This document shows positions 1 to 8,626 of a stretch of DNA of 64,000 bases, in pieces (within the stretch, counting starts at the first letter, position 1; each line of letters begins with the position of its first letter). The stretch is from assembly GCA_965250265.1 (NCBI GenBank), contig CBDFNO010000015.1, forward strand, positions 806,001-870,000, written 5' to 3'. The translations under genes were made by a program, and so were the position numbers. This stretch comes from PRS1 sp965250265. Its GTDB lineage: Bacteria; Bacteroidota; Bacteroidia; Flavobacteriales; Flavobacteriaceae. The notes beneath the pieces are model-generated. The model saw only the letters and a list, made by a program, of their open reading frames with translations, was not told the origin of the DNA and searched no databases.

Positions 1-645
1 ATTGGTTCAACGTTGTTTAAAATTTTAACAGTAGAAGCTTATTATCAAAATTATGACGGCAATATATCTGAATTACCAAGGCAAAACAATGAAACCAACA
101 TTATTTCCTTTATTCCGGTTAACCTGGATAAAACGATAGAGTTTGGGTTTGATTTTTCAACAAATTTCAATGTCACAAAAGACTGGTCTGTGTATTTTGT
201 GACTTCATTCTATAACATTGAAGAAGAAACAAACTTTGGAAATGGATTTATAAAACAAGACCAATGGTCTAATTATAGCGAATTGAGCAATAACCTCTCT
301 CTCTTAAAGGATAAAAGTTTAGTAGCAAATTTCTCTCTAACATGGGGAGGTAAAAATCTTCAAGGATTATCTGTTGTCGACGACCGATTAATTTCATCTT
401 TATCAATCTCCAAAACGATTTGGAACAAAAAAGCAATCATTTCTTTATTCGCAAGCGATTTGTTTAATATGCAGGAATATGATGTATTAAATCAATATTT
501 GAATCAATTTAATACTAGAATTGCAAATACCGATAATCGTTATATAGGACTTGGTTTTCGTTATAAATTCGGAAACACTAGGCTAGAAACTAATGAGTAT
601 GTTAAAGAATTAGATGAACGAGAAAGGCTAAAAGAAAAAGACTAA
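1..645 (+). CDS. Outer membrane beta-barrel protein, C-terminal part (TonB-dependent receptor type)
   Basis: The reading frame is open from the first base, so this is the 3' end of a longer gene. The roughly 215 residues show alternating polar/aromatic strands typical of an outer-membrane barrel. The end combines a barrel strand (GLGFRYKFGN) with a charged tail (ELDERERLKEKD), the usual finish of the flavobacterial 'outer membrane beta-barrel family' (PF14905-like), which resembles TonB-dependent receptors. The N-terminal signal, carboxypeptidase-like domain and plug would lie upstream of the window. Its stop codon overlaps the stop of the convergent lipoprotein gene. The substrate cannot be inferred. 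Confidence 0.75.
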   Translation: MGSTLFKILTVEAYYQNYDGNISELPRQNNETNIISFIPVNLDKTIEFGFDFSTNFNVTKDWSVYFVTSFYNIEEETNFGNGFIKQDQWSNYSELSNNLSLLKDKSLVANFSLTWGGKNLQGLSVVDDRLISSLSISKTIWNKKAIISLFASDLFNMQEYDVLNQYLNQFNTRIANTDNRYIGLGFRYKFGNTRLETNEYVKELDERERLKEKD

Positions 646-1739
646 TCTCTCCATTCTGCAATAAACAAATTAGTGTCACGACCTCCTCCATTATTCCTGT
701 TAGATGAAAAAATCAGCTTTTTCCCATCGTTTGAAAATACCGGAAAAGCATCAAAAGTTTCACCATGTGTAATACGCTCAAGATTTTTACCGTCCAGATC
801 TATCATGTATAAGTTAAACGGAAAACCACGCTCAGCTTCAAAATTTGAAGAAAATAAAATCTTCTCTCCAGAAGGATGAAAGAATGGGCTCCAATTAGCA
901 TTTCCTAAAAAAGTAAGTTGTTTTAAATCACTACCATCAGCGTTACAAATATAAAGCTCCATTTTAGTTGGCTGTACTAATCCTTCATCTAATAAATCTT
1001 TGTACTCTTTGATCTCGTCTTCAGTTTTAGGTCTCGACGAACGGAAGATAATTTTAGTTCCGTCAGGCGAAAAGAAAGCACCACCATCATAACCTAATTC
1101 AAATGTAATTTGTTTCACATTAGTTCCATCGAGATCCATAGTATATAAATCAATGTCGCCATTTCGTGTGGATGTAAAAACGATTTTATCGCCCTTAGGA
1201 GAGACTGTTGGCTCTGCATCGTAACCTATTTCATTGGTAAGCTGGTTTATGATATTGCCATTTAAATCGGCAACAAAAATATCGTAAGAATCATATATTG
1301 GCCAAATATATTTACCGTTTTTGCGTAATGGTGTTTCAGGACAATCATCGGCACCTAAATGTGTAGAAGCGTAAATAATATGTTCATTGTCTGGCAAGAA
1401 ATATGCACAAGTAGTTCTACCTTTTCCTGTACTGATCATTGGAGGTATTATACTATCAAAAGTTTCATCGGCATTCATTAAAAACATTTGATCACACAAC
1501 ACATTCCAACTTTTATTATTGGATTGAAAAATAATTTGTTTATCGTCAAAACTCCAATAAGCTTCAGCATTATCACCACCAAAAGTCACTTGCCGTAAAG
1601 ATTTAAAATGTGTTTCTTCTGGAAATATTAATGCGTTTTTTTCTACTTTATTTGTTGGCTCTGGAGTAGTAGATGTGTTTTTAACATCTTTACATGATGA
1701 AAGGCCTAAAATGATTAAAAAGATACATATATGCTTCAT
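642..1739 (-). CDS. TolB-like PD40 beta-propeller lipoprotein
   Basis: The protein has a lipoprotein signal (MKHICIFLIILGLSSC, lipobox LSSC) and then repeated WD40-like PD40 strands of the form 'SPKGDKIVFTSTRNGDIDLY', 'SPDGTKIIFRSSR' and 'HPSGEKILFSSN'. This is the TolB-type beta-propeller fold. I chose the ATG at 1739 because it places the signal peptide at the N-terminus; an in-frame GTG at 1754 would add five residues. Such lipoproteins are thought to bind proteins or glycans in the periplasm, but no substrate can be assigned. It is divergent from the M28 peptidase gene and shares a 45-bp promoter region with it. Confidence 0.8.
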   Translation of the reverse strand: MKHICIFLIILGLSSCKDVKNTSTTPEPTNKVEKNALIFPEETHFKSLRQVTFGGDNAEAYWSFDDKQIIFQSNNKSWNVLCDQMFLMNADETFDSIIPPMISTGKGRTTCAYFLPDNEHIIYASTHLGADDCPETPLRKNGKYIWPIYDSYDIFVADLNGNIINQLTNEIGYDAEPTVSPKGDKIVFTSTRNGDIDLYTMDLDGTNVKQITFELGYDGGAFFSPDGTKIIFRSSRPKTEDEIKEYKDLLDEGLVQPTKMELYICNADGSDLKQLTFLGNANWSPFFHPSGEKILFSSNFEAERGFPFNLYMIDLDGKNLERITHGETFDAFPVFSNDGKKLIFSSNRNNGGGRDTNLFIAEWRD

Positions 1740-1754
1740 AAGATTAAATATCAC

Positions 1755-1762
1755 TAATTTTG
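1755..1762 (+). promoter_or_regulatory. Candidate -7 box for the M28 peptidase gene
   Basis: TAATTTTG matches the Bacteroidota -7 consensus TANNTTTG and lies 22 bp before the ATG at 1785. No clear TTG -33 element is visible at the usual distance, so support is moderate. Confidence 0.4.
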
Positions 1763-1784
1763 TGTAAAATTAATATTTAAATAG

Positions 1785-3011
1785 ATGAAAAAGAATCTTG
1801 TCCTAGTTTTTTTAGTCCTTCTAGGCTCATGTAAAAATGAACATACCCTTGAAAATAGAATCAAAGCTGATGTTGCTTTTTTAGCAAATGATAAATTAAC
1901 GGGAAGAGAAACGGGTACAGTAGGAGAAAAAGAGGCCGCTAAATATATTGCTAACCGTTTTAAAAATTTGGGGCTTAATCCGAAAGGCACGAATAAGTTT
2001 TTTCAAGAATTTACATTTATTCCAAAAACGGACCCTCATCAGGAAGTAAAATATGGTATCAAAAATGGCGATAGCACCATAACTGGAACAAATATCGTAG
2101 GCTACTTAAATAATAATGCAGAAAGTACCATTGTAATTGGAGCGCATTACGATCATTTAGGTTTTGGAGCAGAAGGATCCTTATATAGAGAAGAAGAAAA
2201 GGCTATACATAATGGGGCGGACGATAATGCTAGTGGAGTTGCAGTAATGCTGGATCTAGCAGGTAAATTGAAACAATCCAATACAGGAAATAATTACCTG
2301 TTTATAGCTTTCTCTGGAGAAGAAATGGGATTATTAGGGTCTAATTATTTTGTAAAGACCCCGACGATAAGTTTAGATTCAATAAACTATATGCTGAATA
2401 TGGATATGGTCGGTCGTTTAAAAGCTGACAGCACCTTAGCTGTTTATGGTGTCGGCACCTCGCCTATTTTTAAGCAGGTTATTAACGCGAACAATAACAA
2501 GTTTAAAATTATTGAAAAAGAATCAGGAATTGGCCCTTCTGACCATACATCTTTTTATTTACAAGATATCCCTGTATTGCATTTTTTTACAGGCCAACAT
2601 GAAGATTATCACAAACCAAGCGATGATCCTGAATTATTGAATTACGAAGGTATGGAAGCCATTTCCAATTATATTTTTGATATTATTACCGACCTTGATA
2701 ATAATGGAGAACTGGCATTTAGAAAAACTAAAAACGAAAGTGATGATGTACCACGATTTAAGGTCACTCTTGGTGTAGTTCCTGACTATATGTTTGATGG
2801 AAAAGGTATGCGGATAGACGGTGTTAGTGAAGAAAAACCAGCACAAAAGGCAGGTTTACAAAAGGGAGATATTGTTATTAAATTAGGCGAGATAGAAATA
2901 ACAGATATGATGAGTTATATGAAGGCTCTTTCAAATTTTGAAAAAGGAAATACAACGACTGTAAAAGTTGAAAGAGGAGGGAAAGTAATTGAAGCAGAAG
3001 TTACATTTTAA
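1785..3011 (+). CDS. M28-family zinc aminopeptidase lipoprotein with C-terminal PDZ domain
   Basis: Signal peptide with lipobox (LVLLGSC, Cys16), then an M28 peptidase domain. The likely zinc ligands and catalytic residues are visible: GAHYDHLG (H121), NGADDNASG (D146), the pair E179/E180 in FSGEEMG, D207 in NMDMVG, and a late histidine in HKPSDD. A PDZ domain follows at about residues 325-405 (EEKPAQKAGLQKGDIVIKLG). It is predicted to be an exported, membrane-anchored aminopeptidase that trims peptides; the PDZ may dock substrates. The length of 408 residues is typical for the flavobacterial M28-PDZ architecture. It is followed 15 bp later by dusB on the same strand. Confidence 0.9.
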   Translation: MKKNLVLVFLVLLGSCKNEHTLENRIKADVAFLANDKLTGRETGTVGEKEAAKYIANRFKNLGLNPKGTNKFFQEFTFIPKTDPHQEVKYGIKNGDSTITGTNIVGYLNNNAESTIVIGAHYDHLGFGAEGSLYREEEKAIHNGADDNASGVAVMLDLAGKLKQSNTGNNYLFIAFSGEEMGLLGSNYFVKTPTISLDSINYMLNMDMVGRLKADSTLAVYGVGTSPIFKQVINANNNKFKIIEKESGIGPSDHTSFYLQDIPVLHFFTGQHEDYHKPSDDPELLNYEGMEAISNYIFDIITDLDNNGELAFRKTKNESDDVPRFKVTLGVVPDYMFDGKGMRIDGVSEEKPAQKAGLQKGDIVIKLGEIEITDMMSYMKALSNFEKGNTTTVKVERGGKVIEAEVTF

Positions 3012-3026
3012 AAATTGAAATAAAAG

Positions 3027-4019
3027 TTGATTAAAATTGACAACATAGAATTATCAAATTTTCCTTTGCTTCTTGCTCCCATGGAAGATGTAAGCGATCC
3101 ACCTTTTCGAGCATTATGTAAAGAACAAGGTGCTGATGTTGTTTACACAGAGTTTATTTCTAGTGAAGGATTAATTCGAGATGCTGCAAAAAGCACAATG
3201 AAGTTAGATATATACGAAAAAGAACGTCCAGTTGGTATCCAAATATTTGGAGCCAATTTAGATAGCATGTTGAAATCGGTAGAAATTGTTGAAAAATCTA
3301 ATCCTGATATTATAGATATTAATTTTGGTTGCCCAGTAAAGAAAGTAGTGTCTAAAGGTGCTGGAGCAGGTATTTTAAAAGATATAGATTTAATGGTATC
3401 GCTTACAGCAGCGATGGTGAAGCGCACACACTTACCAATAACTGTAAAAACCAGATTGGGCTGGGATCATGATTCCATAAAAATTGTTAAGGTAGCTGAA
3501 AAGCTTCAAGATGTAGGCTGTAAAGCAATTGCCATTCACGGTCGTACTAGAGCTCAAATGTATAAAGGGAAGGCAGATTGGACAAAAATTTCTGAAGTGA
3601 AAAACAACCCACGAATGCATATTCCAGTGTTTGGAAATGGCGACATAGACTCACCTGAAAAAGCAGTGGAAATGAGAGATAAATTCGGTTTAGATGGCGC
3701 AATGATTGGTCGTGCAAGTATTGGCAATCCTTGGTTTTTTAAACAAGTAAAACACTTTTTTCAAACAAAAGAACATTTACCTCCTATTTCACTTGAAGAG
3801 CGTGTAGACGCGTCACGCAGACATTTACAAATGGCAATAGACTGGAAAGGAGAAAGACTCGGAGTATTTGAAACCAGAAGGCATTATACCAACTATTTTA
3901 GAGGGATTCCACACTTTAAGGAATATAGGATGAAAATGGTTACTAGCGATGACGCGAAAGATGTATTTGCTGTTTTTGAAGAAGTGTTAGATAAATTTTC
4001 AGACTATCAATTTGTCTAA
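3027..4019 (+). CDS. dusB: tRNA-dihydrouridine synthase (DusB family)
   Basis: An FMN-dependent TIM-barrel enzyme that reduces uridine to dihydrouridine in the tRNA D-loop. It begins with LLLAPMEDVSDPPFR and contains the catalytic cysteine motif INFGCPVKKV (C102), the flavin/RNA-binding HGRTRAQMYKGKADW and the phosphate-binding GNGDIDSPEKA. The 330-residue length is normal. The start is a TTG: an in-frame stop lies only two codons upstream and the next ATG (3081) would remove a conserved first strand. It follows the M28 gene closely and its stop overlaps the stop of the convergent permease gene. Confidence 0.92.
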   Translation: MIKIDNIELSNFPLLLAPMEDVSDPPFRALCKEQGADVVYTEFISSEGLIRDAAKSTMKLDIYEKERPVGIQIFGANLDSMLKSVEIVEKSNPDIIDINFGCPVKKVVSKGAGAGILKDIDLMVSLTAAMVKRTHLPITVKTRLGWDHDSIKIVKVAEKLQDVGCKAIAIHGRTRAQMYKGKADWTKISEVKNNPRMHIPVFGNGDIDSPEKAVEMRDKFGLDGAMIGRASIGNPWFFKQVKHFFQTKEHLPPISLEERVDASRRHLQMAIDWKGERLGVFETRRHYTNYFRGIPHFKEYRMKMVTSDDAKDVFAVFEEVLDKFSDYQFV

Positions 4020-5218
4020 AACGATGTAATTAATCTTTTAGATATTCGTACAGAAGCAATTTTTGATGCCAATATGCCAAGAACAGAAATTGTAACAAAC
4101 ACAAGCACAAAATTTATAGGCTTAATTGAAACAGGATAAGCAAGCGATGGCGTTATCATTACTAGAGAGAAGAGTTTTTGAATCCACACGACTATAAAAC
4201 CTAAAAGCAAACCTAAAGCACCTCCTAAAACCGCCATAAGACCTCCTTGTAAAAAGAAAATACGCCGTATATCTTTTATTGTTACACCAATATTAAATAA
4301 TGTATTTAGGTTTTTCTTTTTGTCAAGTATCATCATTATTATAGAGCCGATAACATTAAAAAGAGCAATAATTAAGACCAATGTAAATATTAAATAAACG
4401 GCCAGATTTTCGGTGTTTAACATTTTATACAACGCGTCATTAAGTTGTATTCTGTTTTTAATTATAACAGTATCCCCAAAAATAGCAAGCAATTGCTGTT
4501 TAACAATTTCTGTGTCTTCAGGATTTTTTAGCTGAATCTCGATAGCACTTATTTGGCGCTCTTTATAATCTAATAGATGTTTTGTGGTTTCAAAATTCGC
4601 ATATACATAGGCATTATCTAATTCTTCATTTATTTGAAAAACACCAGCATTTGTAGCATTTATAGAGTTAAATGCTCCCTTAATTGAAGATATTTGCCCT
4701 TTTCCCGGTTTAGGTACGGAAACCCTAATAGTTTTAGCGTAATCAAAAACCCCAAACGACAAATTATTAGAAACGCCCCAACCTGCAACAATTTGGTCGG
4801 TATTAGGCTCAAACCAACGCCCTTGTACAAGAATAGAATCAATAGTTGATTTTGGATAATTTTCATCGACACCCTTTAGGGTAGCAATTATATTTTTGTT
4901 ATCAAAATTAAAAACAACACGCTCTTCAATAATTTTAGAATAAGAAGCAATATCTTCTAAAGCAGTTATTTGTGTTAGCGCTTCTTGTGTTAGCTCAAAA
5001 GATTTACCTTTTGCCGATAGTATTTTTAAATCGGGATCAACTATTGTAGAGAATTGTAAGCTAAAATCTTTTAACCCCGCAAAACCCGACAAAACAATGA
5101 ATAAAGCAGCTGAACCAATTATTACACCAACAGCAGCAATTATGGTAATAAAATTTATAGCATTATTACTGCTTTTAGAAAACAAATAACGTTTGGCTAT
5201 ATAATATGAAACATTCAT
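4016..5218 (-). CDS. LolC/LolE-like ABC transporter permease
   Basis: An FtsX-superfamily permease of 400 residues with the LolC/E layout: an N-terminal membrane segment (NAINFITIIAAVGVIIGSAA), a large periplasmic MacB_PCD-like domain at about residues 45-260, then three C-terminal helices. In Bacteroidota these proteins are taken to release lipoproteins from the inner membrane with a LolD ATPase, but no ATPase gene is adjacent, so the partner is encoded elsewhere. It is followed on the same strand, reading from rbfA, by only a short gap, so rbfA and this gene may be co-transcribed. Confidence 0.85.
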   Translation of the reverse strand: MNVSYYIAKRYLFSKSSNNAINFITIIAAVGVIIGSAALFIVLSGFAGLKDFSLQFSTIVDPDLKILSAKGKSFELTQEALTQITALEDIASYSKIIEERVVFNFDNKNIIATLKGVDENYPKSTIDSILVQGRWFEPNTDQIVAGWGVSNNLSFGVFDYAKTIRVSVPKPGKGQISSIKGAFNSINATNAGVFQINEELDNAYVYANFETTKHLLDYKERQISAIEIQLKNPEDTEIVKQQLLAIFGDTVIIKNRIQLNDALYKMLNTENLAVYLIFTLVLIIALFNVIGSIIMMILDKKKNLNTLFNIGVTIKDIRRIFFLQGGLMAVLGGALGLLLGFIVVWIQKLFSLVMITPSLAYPVSIKPINFVLVFVTISVLGILASKIASVRISKRLITSF

Positions 5219-5307
5219 AATTTATAATATTATGAAAAAATAACAATTTAAAGAATGTTCAGGCTGACCATTAAAAATCATTAAAATCTAACAATTTAAA
5301 AGTTCAA

Positions 5308-5700
5308 TTATAATTTTTTTCTTTTATCAAGTGTGTCTGGATTGTCAATAGGATTATCAAGACCTTTTAAAGAACGATTAATTTGGTCGATATATTTTAA
5401 CGAATCATCAATATAAAAAGATAAATGAGGCATACGTCTTAATTGATGCCTCGTTCTTTGAGCTAATTCATGTTTAATTAAAGACGAATTAGATTTTATG
5501 CCTTCTAATAATTCTTTGCCTTTATCTACAGGAAATATGCTTAAATGCACTTTAGCAATAGATAGATCTACAGTAACATTTACTTTAGTAACCGAAATAA
5601 TTATGCCATGTAATCCGCCCTGTCTTGCAGCACCTTGTAACACATCTACTAAATCGAGCTGTAATACTGAAGCTATTTTTTTCTGTCTATTACTTTCCAT
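5308..5700 (-). CDS. rbfA: Ribosome-binding factor A
   Basis: 130 residues with the RbfA KH-like fold: start MESNRQKKIASVLQLDLVDVLQ, then the conserved centre VTKVNVTVDLSIAKVHLSIF and the terminal MPHLSFYIDDSLKYIDQIN. RbfA binds the 30S subunit and helps mature the 5' end of 16S rRNA, chiefly in the cold. The C-terminal basic tail is short. In flavobacteria rbfA commonly sits next to an FtsX-type permease gene, as here. Confidence 0.93.
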   Translation of the reverse strand: MESNRQKKIASVLQLDLVDVLQGAARQGGLHGIIISVTKVNVTVDLSIAKVHLSIFPVDKGKELLEGIKSNSSLIKHELAQRTRHQLRRMPHLSFYIDDSLKYIDQINRSLKGLDNPIDNPDTLDKRKKL

Positions 5701-5768
5701 GATGCAAAAATAGGATATTTCATTCGTTAATAATTTAAAACATTCAGGTTTTAAGTTAAATTTGTATT

Positions 5769-6182
5769 ATGATGAACAAAATAGAACACATTGGGATTGC
5801 GGTAAAAGACTTAAAAGAATCTAATAAATTATTTGCAAAACTCTTGGGGGAGAAATATTATAAAATTGAAAGCGTCGAGAGCGAAGCAGTGAATACATCG
5901 TTTTTTAAAACAGGAAATAACAAAATAGAACTATTAGAGGCGACAAATGAAGATAGCCCGATTGCTAAATTCATCGAGAAGAGAGGAGAAGGTATACACC
6001 ATATTGCTTTTGAAGTCGATGATATTGAACAGGAGATAAAACGTTTACAAAAGGAAGGTTTTAAGATATTAAATGAAAAACCTAAAAAAGGAGCTGACAA
6101 TAAACTTGTTGTATTTCTTCACCCAAAATCAACAAATGGTGTACTTATTGAGCTCTGCCAGGAAATAAATTTAAACAAATAA
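5769..6182 (+). CDS. mce: Methylmalonyl-CoA epimerase
   Basis: A vicinal-oxygen-chelate (glyoxalase fold) protein of 137 residues. The N-terminal metal-binding histidine is in MNKIEHIGIAVKDL and the second motif is GEGIHHIAFEVDDI; a terminal LIELCQ carries the last acidic ligand. It interconverts (R)- and (S)-methylmalonyl-CoA in propionate metabolism, between propionyl-CoA carboxylase and methylmalonyl-CoA mutase. Two adjacent ATGs (5769, 5772) are equally plausible starts. A TAAATTTG box (5757-5764) lies very close upstream, so a short or absent leader is likely if it is used. Confidence 0.9.
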   Translation: MMNKIEHIGIAVKDLKESNKLFAKLLGEKYYKIESVESEAVNTSFFKTGNNKIELLEATNEDSPIAKFIEKRGEGIHHIAFEVDDIEQEIKRLQKEGFKILNEKPKKGADNKLVVFLHPKSTNGVLIELCQEINLNK

Positions 6183-6229
6183 ATTCCTTGTAGAGTTATA
6201 AAATTAATATTAGCTTTGCGGCTGTTTTA

Positions 6230-6303
6230 GGTCCCATAGCTCAGTTGGTTAGAGCACCTGACTCATAATCAGGGGGTCCATGGTTCGAGCCCATGTGGGA
6301 CCA
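6230..6303 (+). tRNA. tRNA with CAT anticodon, probably tRNA-Ile2 (lysidine type)
   Basis: A complete 74-nt cloverleaf. The acceptor stem is GGTCCCA/TGGGACC with discriminator A at 6303. The D arm is GCTC...GAGC, the anticodon stem CCTGA/TCAGG with loop CTCATAA, and the T arm CATGG/CCATG around TTCGAGC. The anticodon is CAT. The acceptor stem and anticodon-arm bases resemble the AUA-reading tRNA-Ile2 more than elongator or initiator Met, but automated tools often label it Met. CCA is not encoded (CAC follows). Its 3' end is repeated at 12826-12841, marking it as a likely integration site. Confidence 0.93.
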
Positions 6304-6307
6304 CTTT
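6292..6307 (+). repeat. Candidate attachment site, left copy (tRNA 3' end)
   Basis: The 16-base word CATGTGGGACCACTTT at the tRNA 3' end recurs exactly at 12826-12841. The next ~25 bp on both sides also share an imperfect TAAAGC(C/T)TTGAAAATC block. Duplication of a tRNA 3' end is the classic footprint of tyrosine-integrase insertion. No integrase gene is visible in between. Confidence 0.6.
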
Positions 6308-6609
6308 TTTTAGAGTTAAAGCCTTGAAAATCAATAGATTATTCAGGGTTTTTTTAGTAAGGCTAAAACTTATGCTCAAATTAATTTAAGGCTTTTATAA
6401 AAATTCATATTCCTTAAATTAAAATCCTTTATCTGAATTTAAAATACACGGCTTGAAGAATAATTGACTTTGGGGAAACAATGACCTTTGAACATCCTTT
6501 TTTGCCAAAGATATGATTCTTCAGAAGTAGGCTATATCAGATGCGACAGAACCCAAAAGTGCCCCGTTATACATTCTGCTATAATCGAGCACTATAAAAT
6601 AAGAAAATC

Positions 6610-6636
6610 AACCTAGACATTTTTATGCTCTAGGTT
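6610..6636. terminator. Hairpin beside the transposase remnant
   Basis: An 8-bp perfect stem AACCTAGA/TCTAGGTT with an 11-nt loop, flanked by T-rich DNA. It lies just past the 3' end of the minus-strand transposase remnant and could be its terminator or part of the element's end. Confidence 0.4.
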
Positions 6637-6640
6637 TATT

Positions 6641-6865
6641 TTATTTTATTAATCGCTTATAACTCAACACGCTCTCACTATCTACTAAAAACTTCTCAAA
6701 TCTCTCATTAGACGATAATTATCGGGTATCAAAACGTGCTGAAAACTCATCTAAATAACGTTCTAAATGTTTTTCGCTTACTTGGTGGTAAATACCATAT
6801 AAACCTCTCATAAGCACACTCCAAAAGTTTTCTATTAGTATATACATTACACTTATAACTATATG
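6641..6865 (-). pseudogene. IS1595-family (ISXO2-like) transposase, C-terminal remnant
   Basis: Minus-strand translation gives a 74-codon frame containing IENFWSVLMRGLYGIYHQVS, then KHLERYLDEFSARFDTR and, after an in-frame TAA at 6721-6719, LSSNERFEKFLVDSES and SYKRLIK. The N-x-E-x-F-W segment and the GxYGxYH motif with the following 'RYLDEF' are the end of the DDE domain in IS1595-type transposases. The N-terminal zinc ribbon and the first catalytic aspartates are missing, and the internal stop confirms it is dead. Confidence 0.65.
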
Positions 6866-7123
6866 CTAAATTGCACTAAATTAGTTTTGAAACGACCATA
6901 AAAAGAGAAATAATCGCAATTATTAGCAATAAGATAATGACATGGTTTGCGTAATTCTTTGGTTCTTCTATCCCTAACGCAAAAAACATTTCTGGTCTCT
7001 ACAAATCAAGTCATTTACATTTAAGCAAGTCAATTGCACCGATAATCGATTCAGGATAACAGATCATAAAACCCTTGTTTTAGTTTTTAGTTGATTTCGT
7101 GATATTTGAGAAAATTAAATATT

Positions 7124-8626
7124 ATGAAAAAGACAATTTATGTATTGTTCTTATCTCTATTTGTCTGTATATCATGCAGTAAAGAAGAACAAATTCAGGA
7201 CGAACAAGTTACCGATGCTTACGCTAAAGATAAACCAATCAAAATCAAAAACAAATCCGATCTATGCCACTTTGATGCCAAAGCGGGCTTAGTTTATGTT
7301 GTTTCTGTCCGTGGAAAAGCATTAATAGCACATTTAGGTCATGGCGATGTTTTGTTAGTTGATGCTGATGGCGATGGTTATGTAGAAGCTGTAAACCCAT
7401 GCGTACCAGGTGGCGACTGTGTTGATACCAATGCGGCTATCTACCCTGGTGCTACTGAAGTTTGTGGAGGTCTTATCGATTATAACTGTGATGGACAAGT
7501 TGATGATTGTGGTACTTATGTTCCTGATGATAATTTTGAACTTGCACTAATAAATTTGGGTTATGATACGCTTCCTTTAGATGATTATGTGCCAACAGAA
7601 AATATTGAAACAATTTTGTCTCTTTTTGTTTCTTCTCTAAATATTAGTGATTTAACAGGCATAGAGGATTTTACTGCTTTAAGACAGTTGGGGTGTACCG
7701 ACAACCAACTCACTAGTTTGGATTTAAGTACAAATACTGCTTTAACATATTTAATTTGCTATAACAACCAACTCACAAGTTTAGATGTTAGTAATAATAC
7801 TGCTTTAACAAGTTTAGTTTGCTATAACAACCAACTCACAAGTTTAGATTTAAGTATAAATAATACTTTAACAACTTTACAGTGCCATGACAACCAACTC
7901 ATAAGTTTGGATTTAAGTACAAATACTGCTTTAACATCTTTACACTGCTATGACAACCTGATAAATTGTATTCAAGTTAATTCAACACAATTTATCAGCA
8001 TACCATCCGGTTGGTTTAAAGATGCAGGTGCTACATATTCTTTGGGTTGTCCTTCCGATGTTTATAACCCCATCACAGGCAAAACATGGATGGACCGTAA
8101 TTTAGGTGCGTCTCAAGTTGCAACAAGCAGCACCGATGCCGCTTCCTATGGCGATTTATACCAATGGGGAAGAGACTCCGATGGGCATCAAATAAGAACA
8201 TCCGGAACCACAACCACTTTGTCAGGCACAAATGTACCTGGGCATAGTGATTTTATTTTATCCACTAACTCTCCTAACGATTGGCGCAGCCCACAGAACA
8301 CAAATTTGTGGCAAGGGGTAACTGGTGTAAACAATCCATGCCCTGCAGGTTATAGGATACCTACTGCTGGTGAATGGGAAGCAGAACGTTTAAGTTGGAG
8401 TACCAATAACACAGCAGGTGCTTTTGCTTCGCCACTTAAACTGCCCGCATCAGGCTACCGACACTTCGGCGATGGCACACTCAATGCTGTTACTGTTTCG
8501 GCTGACTATTGGTCCAGTACCGTATCTGGTACTGAGTCACGCCCTCTTGTCTTCCAGGTTGGCAATGCCTTCGTATTCTACTTCAACCGTGCATATGGTT
8601 TTGCTTGTCGCTGCATTAAGGATTGA
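7124..8626 (+). CDS. Chimeric surface lipoprotein: MopE-type motif, leucine-rich repeats and FISUMP domain
   Basis: The protein has a lipoprotein signal (LSLFVCISC). Next comes a cysteine/aspartate-rich 'putative metal-binding motif' at about residues 80-135 (DADGDGYVEA, GGDC, ATEVCGG, NCDGQVDDC), as in MopE/PF11617. At about 150-300 there are leucine-rich repeats of 21 residues (NQLTSLDLSTNTALT). The C-terminal half is a FISUMP domain (WMDRNLGASQVATSS, YGDLYQWGR, CPAGYRIPTAGEWE, YWSSTVSG), named from Fibrobacter paralogues. I took the ATG at 7124 because the TTG at 7106 would bury the signal peptide. The function is unknown; the architecture suggests a surface-exposed binding protein. It sits alone in the decayed island. 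Confidence 0.85.
   Translation: MKKTIYVLFLSLFVCISCSKEEQIQDEQVTDAYAKDKPIKIKNKSDLCHFDAKAGLVYVVSVRGKALIAHLGHGDVLLVDADGDGYVEAVNPCVPGGDCVDTNAAIYPGATEVCGGLIDYNCDGQVDDCGTYVPDDNFELALINLGYDTLPLDDYVPTENIETILSLFVSSLNISDLTGIEDFTALRQLGCTDNQLTSLDLSTNTALTYLICYNNQLTSLDVSNNTALTSLVCYNNQLTSLDLSINNTLTTLQCHDNQLISLDLSTNTALTSLHCYDNLINCIQVNSTQFISIPSGWFKDAGATYSLGCPSDVYNPITGKTWMDRNLGASQVATSSTDAASYGDLYQWGRDSDGHQIRTSGTTTTLSGTNVPGHSDFILSTNSPNDWRSPQNTNLWQGVTGVNNPCPAGYRIPTAGEWEAERLSWSTNNTAGAFASPLKLPASGYRHFGDGTLNAVTVSADYWSSTVSGTESRPLVFQVGNAFVFYFNRAYGFACRCIKD
7699..7960 (+). repeat. 63-bp tandem repeats encoding leucine-rich repeats
   Basis: About four copies of a 63-bp unit (21 codons), each carrying the phrase AACCAACTCACAAGTTTAGA with few differences. 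High DNA-level identity suggests recent expansion by slipped replication or recombination; copy number may vary between strains. Confidence 0.8.

Larger units (their letters stand above)
6304..7123. other. Intergenic decayed DNA downstream of the tRNA
   Basis: 820 bp without an intact gene. It contains the transposase remnant at 6641-6865 with a hairpin beside it. At 6876-6989 on the minus strand there is an open 37-codon stretch that would encode one hydrophobic helix. At 6529-6607 on the plus strand a short cysteine-bearing peptide frame (IRCDRTQKCP) vaguely recalls mobile-element-associated zinc-ribbon proteins. None of these last two can be called a gene. The mixture fits repeated insertion and decay after the tRNA. 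Confidence 0.5.

Noticed and set aside
6529..6607. Short peptide frame IRCDRTQKCP resembling mobile-element zinc-ribbon (DUF6371-like) proteins
   Set aside because: Only about ten residues match in my memory and there is no longer frame; too weak to call.
6876..6989. 37-codon minus-strand frame with one hydrophobic helix
   Set aside because: It has an ATG and a plausible membrane helix but no recognisable relatives, no clear leader, and lies in decayed DNA. Kept only as a note in the gap entry.
7699..7960. Regular spaced repeats that could suggest a CRISPR array
   Set aside because: The repeats are in-frame 63-bp codon repeats of a leucine-rich region, with no unique spacers and no cas genes.
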